Source: Isoptericola sp. QY 916 (GTDB taxonomy: Bacteria; Actinomycetota; Actinomycetes; Actinomycetales; Cellulomonadaceae). Taken from it: a stretch of 38,205 bases of DNA. Location of the stretch: positions 1-38,205 of the forward strand of contig JADHZE010000014.1 in the NCBI GenBank assembly GCA_026934365.1, given 5' to 3'. The translations under genes were made by a program, and so were the position numbers. This document shows positions 1 to 8,325 of this stretch, piece after piece (within the stretch, counting starts at the first letter, position 1; each line of letters starts with the position of its first letter). The notes below the pieces were generated by a model. That model was not told where the DNA came from. It saw only the letters and a program-made list of their open reading frames with translations, and ran no database searches.

Positions 1-1
1 C

Positions 2-430
2 ACCGCCACGACCGACGCCGGGCCGAGCCCGGCCGACGACACCGACGCGGTCCTCGCCGGCCGCCGGCCGCTGCGCCTCGCCGCGAGCCGCAGCCGTCCA
101 CCGCAGTTCGTGCAGGACCTCGCCGCCCGCGACGACGTCGAGCTCGTGCCCATGGGGTCGGCCGGCGTCAAGGTCGTGTCCGTCGTGGACGGCACCGTCG
201 ACGCGTACGTGCACGCAGGCGGTCAGTACGAGTGGGACTCGGCGGCGCCCGTCGCGGTCGCGCTCGCCGCGGGCCTCGTGTGCACCCGACTGGACGGCAC
301 CCCCCTCGAGTACAACCGCCAGGACCCCTGGCTCCCCGATCTCTTCGTCAGCCACCCGGCCGTGGCGGCGCACCTGCGTGCGGCGCTGACGGAGGTCGGG
401 GTCGACATCAAGGAAGGTGCCCAGCCGTGA
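2..430 (+). CDS. cysQ: 3'(2'),5'-bisphosphate nucleotidase CysQ, C-terminal part
   Basis: The 5' end is cut by the window edge; 142 codons remain and the frame is open from base 2. The family (inositol monophosphatase fold, Mg-dependent) removes the 3'-phosphate from PAP, the by-product of sulfotransferases, and can also act on PAPS. The visible part carries the family's late signature: SAGVKVVSVVDGTVDAYVH, then YEWDSAAP (the metal/substrate loop), then a C-terminal stretch ending near a conserved PLEYNRQDPWLPDLFVSH-type segment. Its stop codon overlaps the cysD start as GTGA, so the two are probably translationally coupled. Sitting before cysD, cysN and a sulfotransferase, its likely job is PAP recycling. 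A general inositol-phosphatase role cannot be excluded from half a protein. Confidence 0.85.
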   Translation, partial: TATTDAGPSPADDTDAVLAGRRPLRLAASRSRPPQFVQDLAARDDVELVPMGSAGVKVVSVVDGTVDAYVHAGGQYEWDSAAPVAVALAAGLVCTRLDGTPLEYNRQDPWLPDLFVSHPAVAAHLRAALTEVGVDIKEGAQP

Positions 431-1329
431 CGTCCCACGTCCTGAGCCAGCTCCGCAGCCTCGAAGCGGAGAGCATCCACATCTTTCGCGAGGTGGTCGC
501 GGAGATGCAGCGCCCCTGTCTGCTCTTCTCGGGCGGCAAGGACTCGATCGTCATGCTCCACCTGGCCGCCAAGGCGTTCGCCCCGGCGCGGATCCCGTTC
601 CCGATCATGCACGTGGACACCGGCCTGAACTTCCCGTCCGTGCTCGCCACGCGCGACCGCTGGGTCGAGCGGCTCGGCATCCAGCTCGTCGTCGCCTCCG
701 TGCCGGAGGCCATCGAGCGCGGGCTGGTGCAGGAGGAGCCCAACGGCTCCCGCAACCGCATCCAGACCCCGGTGCTGCTCGAGGCGGCGGAGAAGAACGG
801 CTTCGACGCGCTGTTCGGCGGCGGGCGCCGCGACGAGGAGAAGGCGCGCGCCAAGGAGCGCGTGTTCTCCTTCCGCGACGACTTCGGCCAGTGGGACCCC
901 AAGAACCAGCGGCCCGAGATCTGGGACCTGTACAACGGCCGCGTCCACCAGGGCGAGTCGATCCGCGTGTTCCCGCTGTCCAACTGGACCGAGCTGGACA
1001 TCTGGGCCTACATCGAGGCCGAGGACATCGATCTGCCCGACCTGTACTTCGCGGCCGAGCGCGAGGTCGTGGACCGGGGCGGCATGCTGTTCGCGGTCAA
1101 CGAGTTCACGCCGCTCAAGGACGGCGAGACCGCCGAGGTGCGGTCCGTCCGCTACCGCACGGTGGGGGACGCGAACCTCACCGCCGCCGTCGCGTCGACG
1201 GCGGCGACCCGTGCCGAGATCGTCGAGGAGGTCGCCGCCGTGCGCCTCACCGAGCGTGGCGCCACCCGTGGCGACGACAAGGTGAGCGAGGCCGCGATGG
1301 AGGACCGCAAGCGAGAGGGCTACTTCTAA
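427..1329 (+). CDS. cysD: Sulfate adenylyltransferase subunit 2 (CysD)
   Basis: Small catalytic subunit of ATP sulfurylase, which makes adenosine 5'-phosphosulfate (APS) from sulfate and ATP in the cytoplasm with CysN. The protein is 300 aa, the usual family length. The PP-loop SGGKDS lies at residues 35-40, followed by MLHLAAKAF, HVDTGLNFP, the GGGRRDEEKAR segment and FPLSNWTELDIW. The C-terminus ends in the typical MEDRKREGYF. The frame is open further upstream, but the GTG at 427 is chosen because the protein then begins in the family's usual N-terminal helix (LSQLRSLEAESIHIFREV) and the start overlaps the cysQ stop by 4 bases (GTGA). cysN follows after 3 bases. Confidence 0.96.
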   Translation: MTSHVLSQLRSLEAESIHIFREVVAEMQRPCLLFSGGKDSIVMLHLAAKAFAPARIPFPIMHVDTGLNFPSVLATRDRWVERLGIQLVVASVPEAIERGLVQEEPNGSRNRIQTPVLLEAAEKNGFDALFGGGRRDEEKARAKERVFSFRDDFGQWDPKNQRPEIWDLYNGRVHQGESIRVFPLSNWTELDIWAYIEAEDIDLPDLYFAAEREVVDRGGMLFAVNEFTPLKDGETAEVRSVRYRTVGDANLTAAVASTAATRAEIVEEVAAVRLTERGATRGDDKVSEAAMEDRKREGYF

Positions 1330-1332
1330 GCC

Positions 1333-2646
1333 ATGACCACCGAGACCTTGACCGAGACCGCCTCCCAGGCGATCGACACGTCGGCCGACCTGCTGCGCTT
1401 CGCGACCGCGGGCTCCGTGGACGACGGCAAGAGCACCCTCATCGGGCGCCTGCTGTTCGACTCCAAGACGATCTTCGAGGACCAGCTCGAGTCGGTGGAG
1501 CAGGTGAGCAAGGACCGCGGCAACGACTACACCGACCTGGCGCTGCTCACCGACGGCCTGCGCGCCGAGCGCGAGCAGGGCATCACGATCGACGTCGCGT
1601 ACCGCTACTTCGCCACGCCGAAGCGCAAGTTCATCATCGCGGACACCCCGGGGCACATCCAGTACACCCGGAACATGGTGACCGGGGCGTCCACGGCGGA
1701 CGTCGCGATCATCCTCGTGGACGCGCGCAAGGGCGTCATCGAGCAGAGCCGCCGGCACACGTTCCTCGCCACCCTGCTGGGTGTCCCGCACATCGTGGTG
1801 TGCGTGAACAAGATGGACCTCGTCGACTACTCCGAGGAGGTCTTCGAGGGCATCCGGCGCGACTTCACGGACTTCGCCTCGCGCCTGCGGGTGCCGGACC
1901 TCACGTTCATCCCGATCTCGGCGCTCGTCGGCGACAACGTGGTGAACCGCAGCGAGAACACCCCCTGGTTCGACGGGCGCCCGCTGCTCAGCCACCTCGA
2001 GTCCCTGCACGTGGCGAGCGACCGCAACCTGCAGGACGTGCGGTTCCCCGTGCAGTACGTGATCCGGCCCCAGTCGCACGACGCGCGCGACTACCGCGGG
2101 TACGCGGGCACCGTGGCCGGCGGGGTGCTCAAGAAGGGCGACAAGGTCCGGGTCCTGCCCTCCGGGCTCGAGACCACGATCGAGGGGATCGACACCGCCG
2201 ACGGCCCGGTCAACGAGGCCTTCCCGCCCATGTCCGTCACGGTGCGCCTCGCGGACGATATCGACATCTCGCGCGGGGACATGATCTGCCGCCCGAACAA
2301 CTCGCCCGCCGCGCTGCAGGACATCGACGCCCAGATCTGCTGGATGGACGAGACGGCGCCGCTGGTGCAGGGCAAGAAGTACGCGATCAAGCACACCACC
2401 CGGTGGGCGCGCGCCATGGTGAAGGACGTCAAGTACCGCGTCGACGTCAACACGCTGCACCGCGACGAGGACGCGACCGAGATCCGGCTCAACGAGATCG
2501 GCCGCATCCAGCTGCGGGTCACGCAGCCGCTGTTCGTCGACCCCTACCGCCAGAACCGGCGGACGGGCGCGTTCATCCTGGTCGACGAGGCCACCAACAA
2601 GACCGTGGCGGCGGGGATGGTCGGGACCCTTCCGCACACCGCCTGA
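1333..2646 (+). CDS. cysN: Sulfate adenylyltransferase subunit 1 (CysN), GTPase subunit
   Basis: Regulatory GTPase subunit of ATP sulfurylase; GTP hydrolysis drives APS synthesis by CysD. The elongation-factor-like G domain is complete: GSVDDGKS (residues 27-34, P-loop), DTPGH (104-108), NKMD (159-162), then an SAL G5 region, with two beta-barrel domains after it. At 437 aa it is CysN only. The fused C-terminal APS kinase (CysC) domain found in mycobacterial CysNC and in NodQ is absent; the protein ends shortly after the last barrel (GMVGTLPHTA). PAPS production therefore needs a separate CysC, which is not in this window. It starts 3 bases after cysD, and the sulfotransferase starts 16 bases after its stop. 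Confidence 0.96.
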   Translation: MTTETLTETASQAIDTSADLLRFATAGSVDDGKSTLIGRLLFDSKTIFEDQLESVEQVSKDRGNDYTDLALLTDGLRAEREQGITIDVAYRYFATPKRKFIIADTPGHIQYTRNMVTGASTADVAIILVDARKGVIEQSRRHTFLATLLGVPHIVVCVNKMDLVDYSEEVFEGIRRDFTDFASRLRVPDLTFIPISALVGDNVVNRSENTPWFDGRPLLSHLESLHVASDRNLQDVRFPVQYVIRPQSHDARDYRGYAGTVAGGVLKKGDKVRVLPSGLETTIEGIDTADGPVNEAFPPMSVTVRLADDIDISRGDMICRPNNSPAALQDIDAQICWMDETAPLVQGKKYAIKHTTRWARAMVKDVKYRVDVNTLHRDEDATEIRLNEIGRIQLRVTQPLFVDPYRQNRRTGAFILVDEATNKTVAAGMVGTLPHTA

Positions 2647-2650
2647 GGAC

Positions 2651-2659
2651 GAGGTGATC
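2651..2659 (+). promoter_or_regulatory. Near-perfect Shine-Dalgarno deciding the sulfotransferase start
   Basis: GAGGTGATC matches nine bases of the full complement of the 16S rRNA 3' end. GAGG ends 8 bases before the ATG at 2663. The match itself includes an in-frame GTG at 2654, which would give three extra residues, but the site placement argues for the ATG. Confidence 0.6.
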
Positions 2660-2662
2660 GAC

Positions 2663-3691
2663 ATGGCCGTGACCGGGACCGCCCCGCTGACGGCGGAGCA
2701 CGCGACCGCTCCCAACACCTGGGTGCTGCCGGAGCACAAGGTCCTGTTCACGCACCTGGCGAAGAACGCGTGCACGAGCCTGAAGTGGCTCGTCGCGGAG
2801 CTCAGCGGGCAGGACCCGGAGCAGTTCACCAGCGTGCTGAGCTGCGAGGCGACCCCGCGCATGATGATCCACCACCGTCGGCTCTGGCACGACGTGCGCT
2901 CGCTCAAGCAGCTCGAGCCGGCCGAGCGGGCGGAGATCTCCCCGGCGAACGGCTGGTTCGTCTTCGCGGTCGTGCGCGACCCGCGCCTGCGGGCGTTCTC
3001 GGCGTGGCAGTCCAAGTTCCTCGTGGGCGACCCCGTCTACACGGGTCGGAAGTTCGCCGGGGCCGAGTGGCTGCCGGGCGCGCCGGGCTCCGTCGAGGAC
3101 GTGGTCCGCGACTTCGCGCGGTTCGTCGAGGTGCTGCGCGACCCCCGCGGCCCGGTCCGCGACACGCACTTCGCGCCCCAGACGACGCGGCTGCACGAGG
3201 ACACGATCCCGTACTCGCGCATCTACGACATCAGCGAGATCCCCACGCTGCTGGGCGACCTGAGCGCCCACCTCGACGACGTCGGGCGCCCGCACGAGGT
3301 GTCCCTCGGCAGGGAGAACGACACCCCGCTCCGGGCGGCGTCCGAGGTGTTCGGGGGCGGCGTGCGCGAGGCGCTCGAGGAGATCTACGGCGCCGACCTC
3401 GCCCGGTTCGGCGACCGGTGGGACTTCGACCCCGTGATGCAGCAGCCCGCGCAGTGGTCGGCGTCGGACTTCCGCGACATCGCCGCCCGACGGAACCTCG
3501 GCGAGCGGATCACCACGCTGTACGGCATCGCCAAGGACGAGCGCGCAGCGATCAAGGACCTGAAGCAGGAGAAGGCCGGGCTGGTCCGCGCCAACAGGGA
3601 CCTGGAGCAGAACCTCGCGCAGGCGACGAGGACGCCGCTGAGGCGCGCCGCCTCCAAGGCGAGGCGGATGATGACGCGCTCCGGCGACTAG
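2663..3691 (+). CDS. Sulfotransferase family protein, PAPS-dependent
   Basis: 342 aa, probably cytoplasmic or membrane-peripheral. HLAKNACTSLK (residues 31-41) fits the 5'-phosphosulfate binding loop, and VVRDPRLRAFSAW (103-115) fits the 3'-phosphate motif (RDP followed by a conserved Ser). This resembles carbohydrate sulfotransferases of the Sulfotransfer_2/HNK-1 kind more than aryl sulfotransferases. Residues about 280-325 are charged and probably coiled coil, and the C-terminus is strongly basic. It is the last gene of a cysQ-cysD-cysN run that makes the sulfate donor precursor and removes the PAP product. TagF-like genes follow, so a surface glycan or lipid is the likely acceptor. The acceptor is inference; the family call is fairly firm. 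Confidence 0.8.
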   Translation: MAVTGTAPLTAEHATAPNTWVLPEHKVLFTHLAKNACTSLKWLVAELSGQDPEQFTSVLSCEATPRMMIHHRRLWHDVRSLKQLEPAERAEISPANGWFVFAVVRDPRLRAFSAWQSKFLVGDPVYTGRKFAGAEWLPGAPGSVEDVVRDFARFVEVLRDPRGPVRDTHFAPQTTRLHEDTIPYSRIYDISEIPTLLGDLSAHLDDVGRPHEVSLGRENDTPLRAASEVFGGGVREALEEIYGADLARFGDRWDFDPVMQQPAQWSASDFRDIAARRNLGERITTLYGIAKDERAAIKDLKQEKAGLVRANRDLEQNLAQATRTPLRRAASKARRMMTRSGD

Positions 3692-3704
3692 CCGTGCGGG
3701 GCGC

Positions 3705-3732
3705 TCGACGGGGCCCGTGGACGACCTAGAAT
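3705..3732 (+). promoter_or_regulatory. Candidate sigma-70-type promoter for the TagF-like genes
   Basis: TCGACG (3705-3710) and TAGAAT (3727-3732) are separated by 16 bases, just after the sulfotransferase stop. Initiation would fall near 3739, making the in-frame GTG at 3736 unusable and supporting a later start. The match is by eye; the -35 is only four of six. Confidence 0.35.
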
Positions 3733-3778
3733 GTCGTGGCCGCCGCGGTGTGTCCGCGGGTATTCGTGGGGAGTTTCG

Positions 3779-3868
3779 ATGGTTCGACTGGAGCGCAGGT
3801 GCGACGCACCGTCGTCCCCCCGCACGTGCAGGCCTGCGCTCGTCGTCCCCGCGGCGCGATGGCGGTGA
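3779..3868 (+). other. Possible short leader ORF (29 codons)
   Basis: An ATG at 3779 sits 5 bases after a strong GGGGAG ribosome site (3768-3773). The frame runs 29 codons and stops at 3866-3868. That stop overlaps a GTG (3865) of the downstream TagF-like frame as GTGA, the same coupling used by other genes here. The encoded peptide is Arg/Pro rich and not recognisable. It could be a coupling leader for the next gene, whose own starts lack a ribosome site, or a chance ORF. Confidence 0.25.
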
Positions 3869-6015
3869 GGCGAGGAGGGCTGCTCCGCCGATGGGCCCGT
3901 CGAACGGCACGTGCGCTGCGCCCGGCCGGGGTGGTCGGGCCGGACAAGACGTCCCTCGAGGTGGGCATCCGCGACGGTGAGGTCGTCGTCGAGGGGACCT
4001 CGGCGCGCCCCGGGTGGACGGTCGGCGAGGTGTCCGCGGTCCTTCGCGACAGCGGGGCCGAGGTCCGGGTGCCGGCGAGCGGGCGCGAGACGTTCTCGGC
4101 GCGGCTGTCGCTGGACGAGCTGCGTCGGCGCTCCGTGCCCGGGGACGACGTCGCCGACCTGTGGATGCACCTGGTGCCGGCCCAGGGTGGCGCGGCCCCG
4201 GACCGGGGCGCCGCCCAGGCACCCGCGCCCGTCCGCCTCGGCAACTTCCGGTCGACGACGCGGGTCGACGTCGCGCGGTCGTCCGGGGCCGCCGCGGCCG
4301 ACGACCGCCTCGCCGTGACGCAGAACGGCAACCTCAGCGTGCTCCTGGGGGGCGCCCCCGCACGCAAGTTCCTGATCGACGTGGACGAGCTGCGCCTGGG
4401 CGCCGACGGCGTGGCGCTGCGGCTGCGGGTCCGCGGGCCCGACCGAGGCGCACGCAGGGCCCGCCTCGTGGCGGTCTCCCGCGAGACCGGGCGGCGATAC
4501 GACGTCGACGTGCCCCTCGCGGCGATGCCCGACGAGTCCCGTCGGGACCGAGGGCGGTTCGTCCACCGCGGATCCGTCGCCCTGCCGGTGTCCGTGCTCG
4601 TGGCGCGCCTCGACCCGCGGGACGAGACGCTGGACCTCAGCATCGAGGTCGAGGACCAGGAGGGCCGGGTCCAGACCCGCCGCGTCGGCACGAGGGCGCA
4701 CCAGGTCGTGCTGCGGCCCGGCCGGGCCGTCGTCGGGGGCGTCGTCACGCAGCTGCTTCCCTACGAGACCTTCCGCGGCGCCAACGTGTCGGTGCGCGTC
4801 GAGCGGATGTCGCCGGAGGTCTTCGCCTCCCTGCGGCGGTGGACCCGTCTCGCCTGGCTCCTTCCGCTGGTCCGGCCGTTCCTCGGGATCTGGCTCGTCG
4901 GGGAGCTGCCGTACAAGGCGCAGGACAACGGCTACCACCTGTTCCGGTGGCTCCGCGAGCACGAGCCGCGGCGACGCGCCTACTACGTCGTCGCCGAGGA
5001 CGCACCCGACCGCGCCAGGCTCGACGGCCTCGGCAACGTCGTCCTCCACGGCTCGCGCGAGCACGTCCGGGTGGCGTTCCTGGCGTCGCGGCTCGCCGGG
5101 ACGCACCACGCCGAGTACCTCCTGCCGTCGCGGCACCCGGCCGTCGTCGCCCGGGTGCGGGCCGTGCGGGTCTTCCTGCGCCACGGGATCTCCGGCACCA
5201 AGAACATGACGGCCAACTACGGGCGCTTCGCCCCGGGCTTCGCCACGGATCGCTTCCATGTCAGCTCGGACCGCGAGTACCGGGTCGCCGTCGACGCGTT
5301 CGGGTACCGGCCCGCGCAGGTGCGGGTGACGGGGCTGCCGCGGTTCGACCAGCTGCTCGCCCCCCTGGACCGGGACCCGGGGGGCCTGCTCGTCATCCCG
5401 ACCTGGCGCGAGTGGCTGGGGAACCGCGACCGGTTCCTGGACAGCGAGTACCGCGCGCGGTGGCAGGAGTTCCTCGGCCACCCGCGCCTGGCGCAGGCGA
5501 TGCGCGACGGCCTCCGCGTGACGTTCATCCTCCACCCGAACATGCGGCACTACGTCGACCTGTTCGACGTGGACGGCGTCCGCGTGCTGCAGCAGGGGGC
5601 GGTCGACGTGCAGACGCTCCTGCGGGAGCACGCCTGCCTCGTCACCGACTACTCGTCCGTGGCCTTCGACTTCGCGCTGCAGCGGAGACCGGTCCTCTAC
5701 TTCCAGTTCGACCAGGAGCGGTTCTTCGGGGACCAGGGGTCGTTCCTCGACCTGGACGCGGACCTCCCGGGGAGGATCGTCACCGACGTCGACCGGCTGG
5801 TCGAGGAGGTCGAGGCGACGGCTGCCGCCGGCTTCGCGATGTCGGAGGAGCACTGGGCCCGCGCGCAGCGGTCGGTCCGCTACCACGACCGCCACAACTG
5901 CGAGCGGGTGGCTCGCTCGGTCCGCACGGCCGGTGGCGTCCGTGTCCTGTGGTGGCGATGGGTGGACCGGCGGAGGGGCGTCCGGCAGACTTCGGGAGGC
6001 GGTGGGGCGTCGTGA
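3859..6015 (+). CDS. CDP-glycerol glycerophosphotransferase family protein (TagF/TagB-like), first copy
   Basis: 718 aa from the ATG at 3859 (GTG 3865 is an alternative; neither has a clear ribosome site). The C-terminal half, from about residue 335, is the glycerophosphotransferase domain used for wall teichoic-type polymers: IWLVGELPYKAQDNGYHLF, then LRHGISGTKNM near 441 (where teichoic enzymes usually have HGTPLK), VTGLPRFDQLL, VIPTWREWL, ILHPNMRHYVDLF, and TDYSSVAFDFA near 596. The first 330 residues are beta-rich, without a family I recognise. The family transfers polyol-phosphate units from CDP-glycerol or CDP-ribitol to a lipid-linked or glycan acceptor at the cytoplasmic membrane face. 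The next gene is a paralogue overlapping by GTGA. Exact donor and acceptor are unknown. Confidence 0.85.
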   Translation: MAVRRGGLLRRWARRTARALRPAGVVGPDKTSLEVGIRDGEVVVEGTSARPGWTVGEVSAVLRDSGAEVRVPASGRETFSARLSLDELRRRSVPGDDVADLWMHLVPAQGGAAPDRGAAQAPAPVRLGNFRSTTRVDVARSSGAAAADDRLAVTQNGNLSVLLGGAPARKFLIDVDELRLGADGVALRLRVRGPDRGARRARLVAVSRETGRRYDVDVPLAAMPDESRRDRGRFVHRGSVALPVSVLVARLDPRDETLDLSIEVEDQEGRVQTRRVGTRAHQVVLRPGRAVVGGVVTQLLPYETFRGANVSVRVERMSPEVFASLRRWTRLAWLLPLVRPFLGIWLVGELPYKAQDNGYHLFRWLREHEPRRRAYYVVAEDAPDRARLDGLGNVVLHGSREHVRVAFLASRLAGTHHAEYLLPSRHPAVVARVRAVRVFLRHGISGTKNMTANYGRFAPGFATDRFHVSSDREYRVAVDAFGYRPAQVRVTGLPRFDQLLAPLDRDPGGLLVIPTWREWLGNRDRFLDSEYRARWQEFLGHPRLAQAMRDGLRVTFILHPNMRHYVDLFDVDGVRVLQQGAVDVQTLLREHACLVTDYSSVAFDFALQRRPVLYFQFDQERFFGDQGSFLDLDADLPGRIVTDVDRLVEEVEATAAAGFAMSEEHWARAQRSVRYHDRHNCERVARSVRTAGGVRVLWWRWVDRRRGVRQTSGGGGAS

Positions 6016-8273
6016 ACCGTGGAGGAAGGGAGCCGGAGCGGCCCGTGGACGACGTGCAGGTGAGCGACGTGGATGCGCCGAGACCGACGATGGCGCTCGT
6101 CTTCATCGTCAGTGAGAGCCGGGCGGGGATCCTCGCGCCTGCTCTGGCAGCGCTCCGGAAGATGCCCCGCTTCCGCCGTGCCCCGATCGCGGTCGTGCAC
6201 GACCCCGGCACGGACGTCAGCAAGGCGGTCTCTCGCCACGAGGCCGCCGCCGTGGAGTCGGCGTCGAACCTGAGCCGGGACCACAACGACGCGGCGTGCG
6301 ACTGGCTGGTGTCCTCGGGTGCCCTCTACGGCACCGTCGCGACCCTCCCGCGACCCGACAAGCTCGACGAGTGGTCCCGGCGTCTGTGGCAGGAGGTCAA
6401 GCGGCTGGACCAGCTGTCCCTCACCAGCCCGATGCCGCTGCTGCTCTGGACGGACCACGGGACGAAGCTGAGCGTGGCCCGGTACGTCCACCGGATGCTC
6501 GCGGAGCACGACGTGACGCGGGGTTCGCTGCTCGCCGACTTCCTGGGGCGCCTCGCGCTGTCCGCGGCGACCCCGTGGCTCGAGGCGGTGGACCCGGGCG
6601 ACGGCGACATCGAGATCCTGGGGTTCCTCTCCGTGGCGTTCTTCCCGGAGATGCCCGAGCCGCCCTGGCGGTACCGCCTCGCGCTGACCGGCCCGTCGGG
6701 TGACGTCGCCCGGTCGGGGCCGGTACCGCTGTCCCCGCGGGTCGGCAACCGCGGCGACGCGCAATGGGCGGGCCTGCGGACCCGGATCCCGCTCCTGGGC
6801 GCAGGGAACGGCCACCGGCGCTTCGTCGTCGAGCTGGACACCGAGGTGCCCGAACTGCGGTTGCGCCGCAACCTCCGGCCGCGCGTGGGCGCGCTGATCA
6901 GCGCGCGGACGGTCGGCACGCATGCCGAGGTGGTCGATGCCTCCGGGCAGGCACGAACGACCACCGTCAGGTACCTCCTGCACACCGTCGGCGACGGAGC
7001 CGCGGCATTCCTCACCACCCAGGTCGGATCCGGGCTGAGGGCCCGCCTGCGCTGGGCCGGCATGCTGCTCAAGAAGGACGCGGGGTTCATCGCCCGGGGG
7101 TCGGCAGGCCGCCGGATGCGGTGGCTCCGCTTCCTCCGGCTCGTGACCCGGCCGTTCTTCGCGGGGCGTGAGATCTGGCTGGTCGGTGAGCGGAAGGACA
7201 CCGCGCAGGACAACGGCGTCCACCTGTTCCGGCACCTCCGTGAGTCGAACCGTCGGCGCCGGGCCTACTACGTCATCGACCGGTCGAGCCCCCAGTCCGA
7301 CCGCGTGGCCCCGTACGGGCACGTCGTCGCCCACTCGTCGTGGAAGCACCAGCTGCTCCTGCTGCACGCCACCGTCCTGGCCAACGCCTACTCGATCGCC
7401 TACCTGGTGCCGGACGGGTGGGACGTGAAGGACTACACGCGCCACATCGTCTGGCGGGTCGGGGCCCTGCGCGTGTATCTCAAGCACGGCGTCCACCTCA
7501 GCCCGAACGCGGTGAAGCGCGGCATGACGGGGTACGACGTCTGCCTGACCGTCATGCCGCGGGAGACGGAGGCGTTGCGCGCCGCGTCGGGGTACGACCG
7601 CCAGCTCGTCGAGGCGGGGATGCCGCGGTACGACGCGCTGGTGCCCACCTCGGCCAGCAGGACCGTCCTCTTCATGCCGACCTGGCGGAACTACCTCGCG
7701 ACGACGGTGCTCAAGGGCTCGCAGGACGGCGATGTCCCCTACGAGGGGTCGACCTACCAGCGGTTCATGTCGGGTCTGCTGGAGAGTCGGCGACTGCACG
7801 AGATGCTGGAGCGGTACGACTACCGGCTGACCTTCGTGCCCCACTACAACATGGCGTCCAGGTTCGTGGGTGCCCCCGTGGCGGGAGAGCGCATCGAGAT
7901 CGCCGACACGGACGCCGTGTCGTTCCAGGAGCTGATCGGTGGCTGCGACGCCTTCGTCACGGACTACTCGTCGGTGCACTTCGACGTGGCGTACCTGGGA
8001 ACGCCGATCGTGTACGCGCGCTTCGACGAGGAGGAGTTCGAGAGCAAGCACTCGTCGCCCACGTGGTTCGACTACGACCGGGACGGTTTCGGCCCGGTCG
8101 TGCGGACCCTCGACGACACGCTCGACGCCGTCGAGAGCCTGCTCGAGCGGGACTGCCGGCCCGATCCCGTCTACACGGCACGCATCGACGCGGCGTTCCC
8201 GCGGCGGGACCGGCAGAATTGTGCACGGACCGTCGCGGCGATCGAGGAACGGATCCCCGAGCGGCCGCTGTGA
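6012..8273 (+). CDS. CDP-glycerol glycerophosphotransferase family protein (TagF/TagB-like), second copy
   Basis: 753 aa from the GTG at 6012, which overlaps the previous stop as GTGA; an ATG at 6090 is an alternative start. The C-terminal domain repeats the family pattern: IWLVGERKDTAQDNGVHLF near residue 390, LKHGVHLSPNAVKRGM near 490, VEAGMPRYDAL, LFMPTWRNYL, FVPHYNM, and FVTDYSSVHFDVAYLGTP near 650. The N-terminal 370 residues differ from those of the first copy. They open with MALVFIVSESRAGILAPALA, which looks like a Rossmann-type strand-loop-helix, and contain a WTDHGTK segment; I cannot name this domain. The two copies probably act in sequence (primer and polymer, or two linkages) or as partners on a wall polyol-phosphate polymer. 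Confidence 0.85.
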   Translation: MNRGGREPERPVDDVQVSDVDAPRPTMALVFIVSESRAGILAPALAALRKMPRFRRAPIAVVHDPGTDVSKAVSRHEAAAVESASNLSRDHNDAACDWLVSSGALYGTVATLPRPDKLDEWSRRLWQEVKRLDQLSLTSPMPLLLWTDHGTKLSVARYVHRMLAEHDVTRGSLLADFLGRLALSAATPWLEAVDPGDGDIEILGFLSVAFFPEMPEPPWRYRLALTGPSGDVARSGPVPLSPRVGNRGDAQWAGLRTRIPLLGAGNGHRRFVVELDTEVPELRLRRNLRPRVGALISARTVGTHAEVVDASGQARTTTVRYLLHTVGDGAAAFLTTQVGSGLRARLRWAGMLLKKDAGFIARGSAGRRMRWLRFLRLVTRPFFAGREIWLVGERKDTAQDNGVHLFRHLRESNRRRRAYYVIDRSSPQSDRVAPYGHVVAHSSWKHQLLLLHATVLANAYSIAYLVPDGWDVKDYTRHIVWRVGALRVYLKHGVHLSPNAVKRGMTGYDVCLTVMPRETEALRAASGYDRQLVEAGMPRYDALVPTSASRTVLFMPTWRNYLATTVLKGSQDGDVPYEGSTYQRFMSGLLESRRLHEMLERYDYRLTFVPHYNMASRFVGAPVAGERIEIADTDAVSFQELIGGCDAFVTDYSSVHFDVAYLGTPIVYARFDEEEFESKHSSPTWFDYDRDGFGPVVRTLDDTLDAVESLLERDCRPDPVYTARIDAAFPRRDRQNCARTVAAIEERIPERPL

Positions 8274-8325
8274 CCATGGCGGTCTGCGCCCCATCATCCC
8301 TGTCGACCGAGTTCGAGGAGCAATC

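Noticed and set aside
223..3015. Very long minus-strand open frame opposite the sulfate-activation genes
   Set aside because: It is the antisense shadow of cysD, cysN and the sulfotransferase; low-complexity Arg/Asp/Val composition without motifs, while the plus-strand frames have clear family matches.
4014..6011. Open frame upstream of and continuous with the second TagF-like gene
   Set aside because: This portion lies inside the first TagF-like gene in another frame and has shadow composition (Arg/Pro/Gly rich). The real gene begins at GTG 6012.
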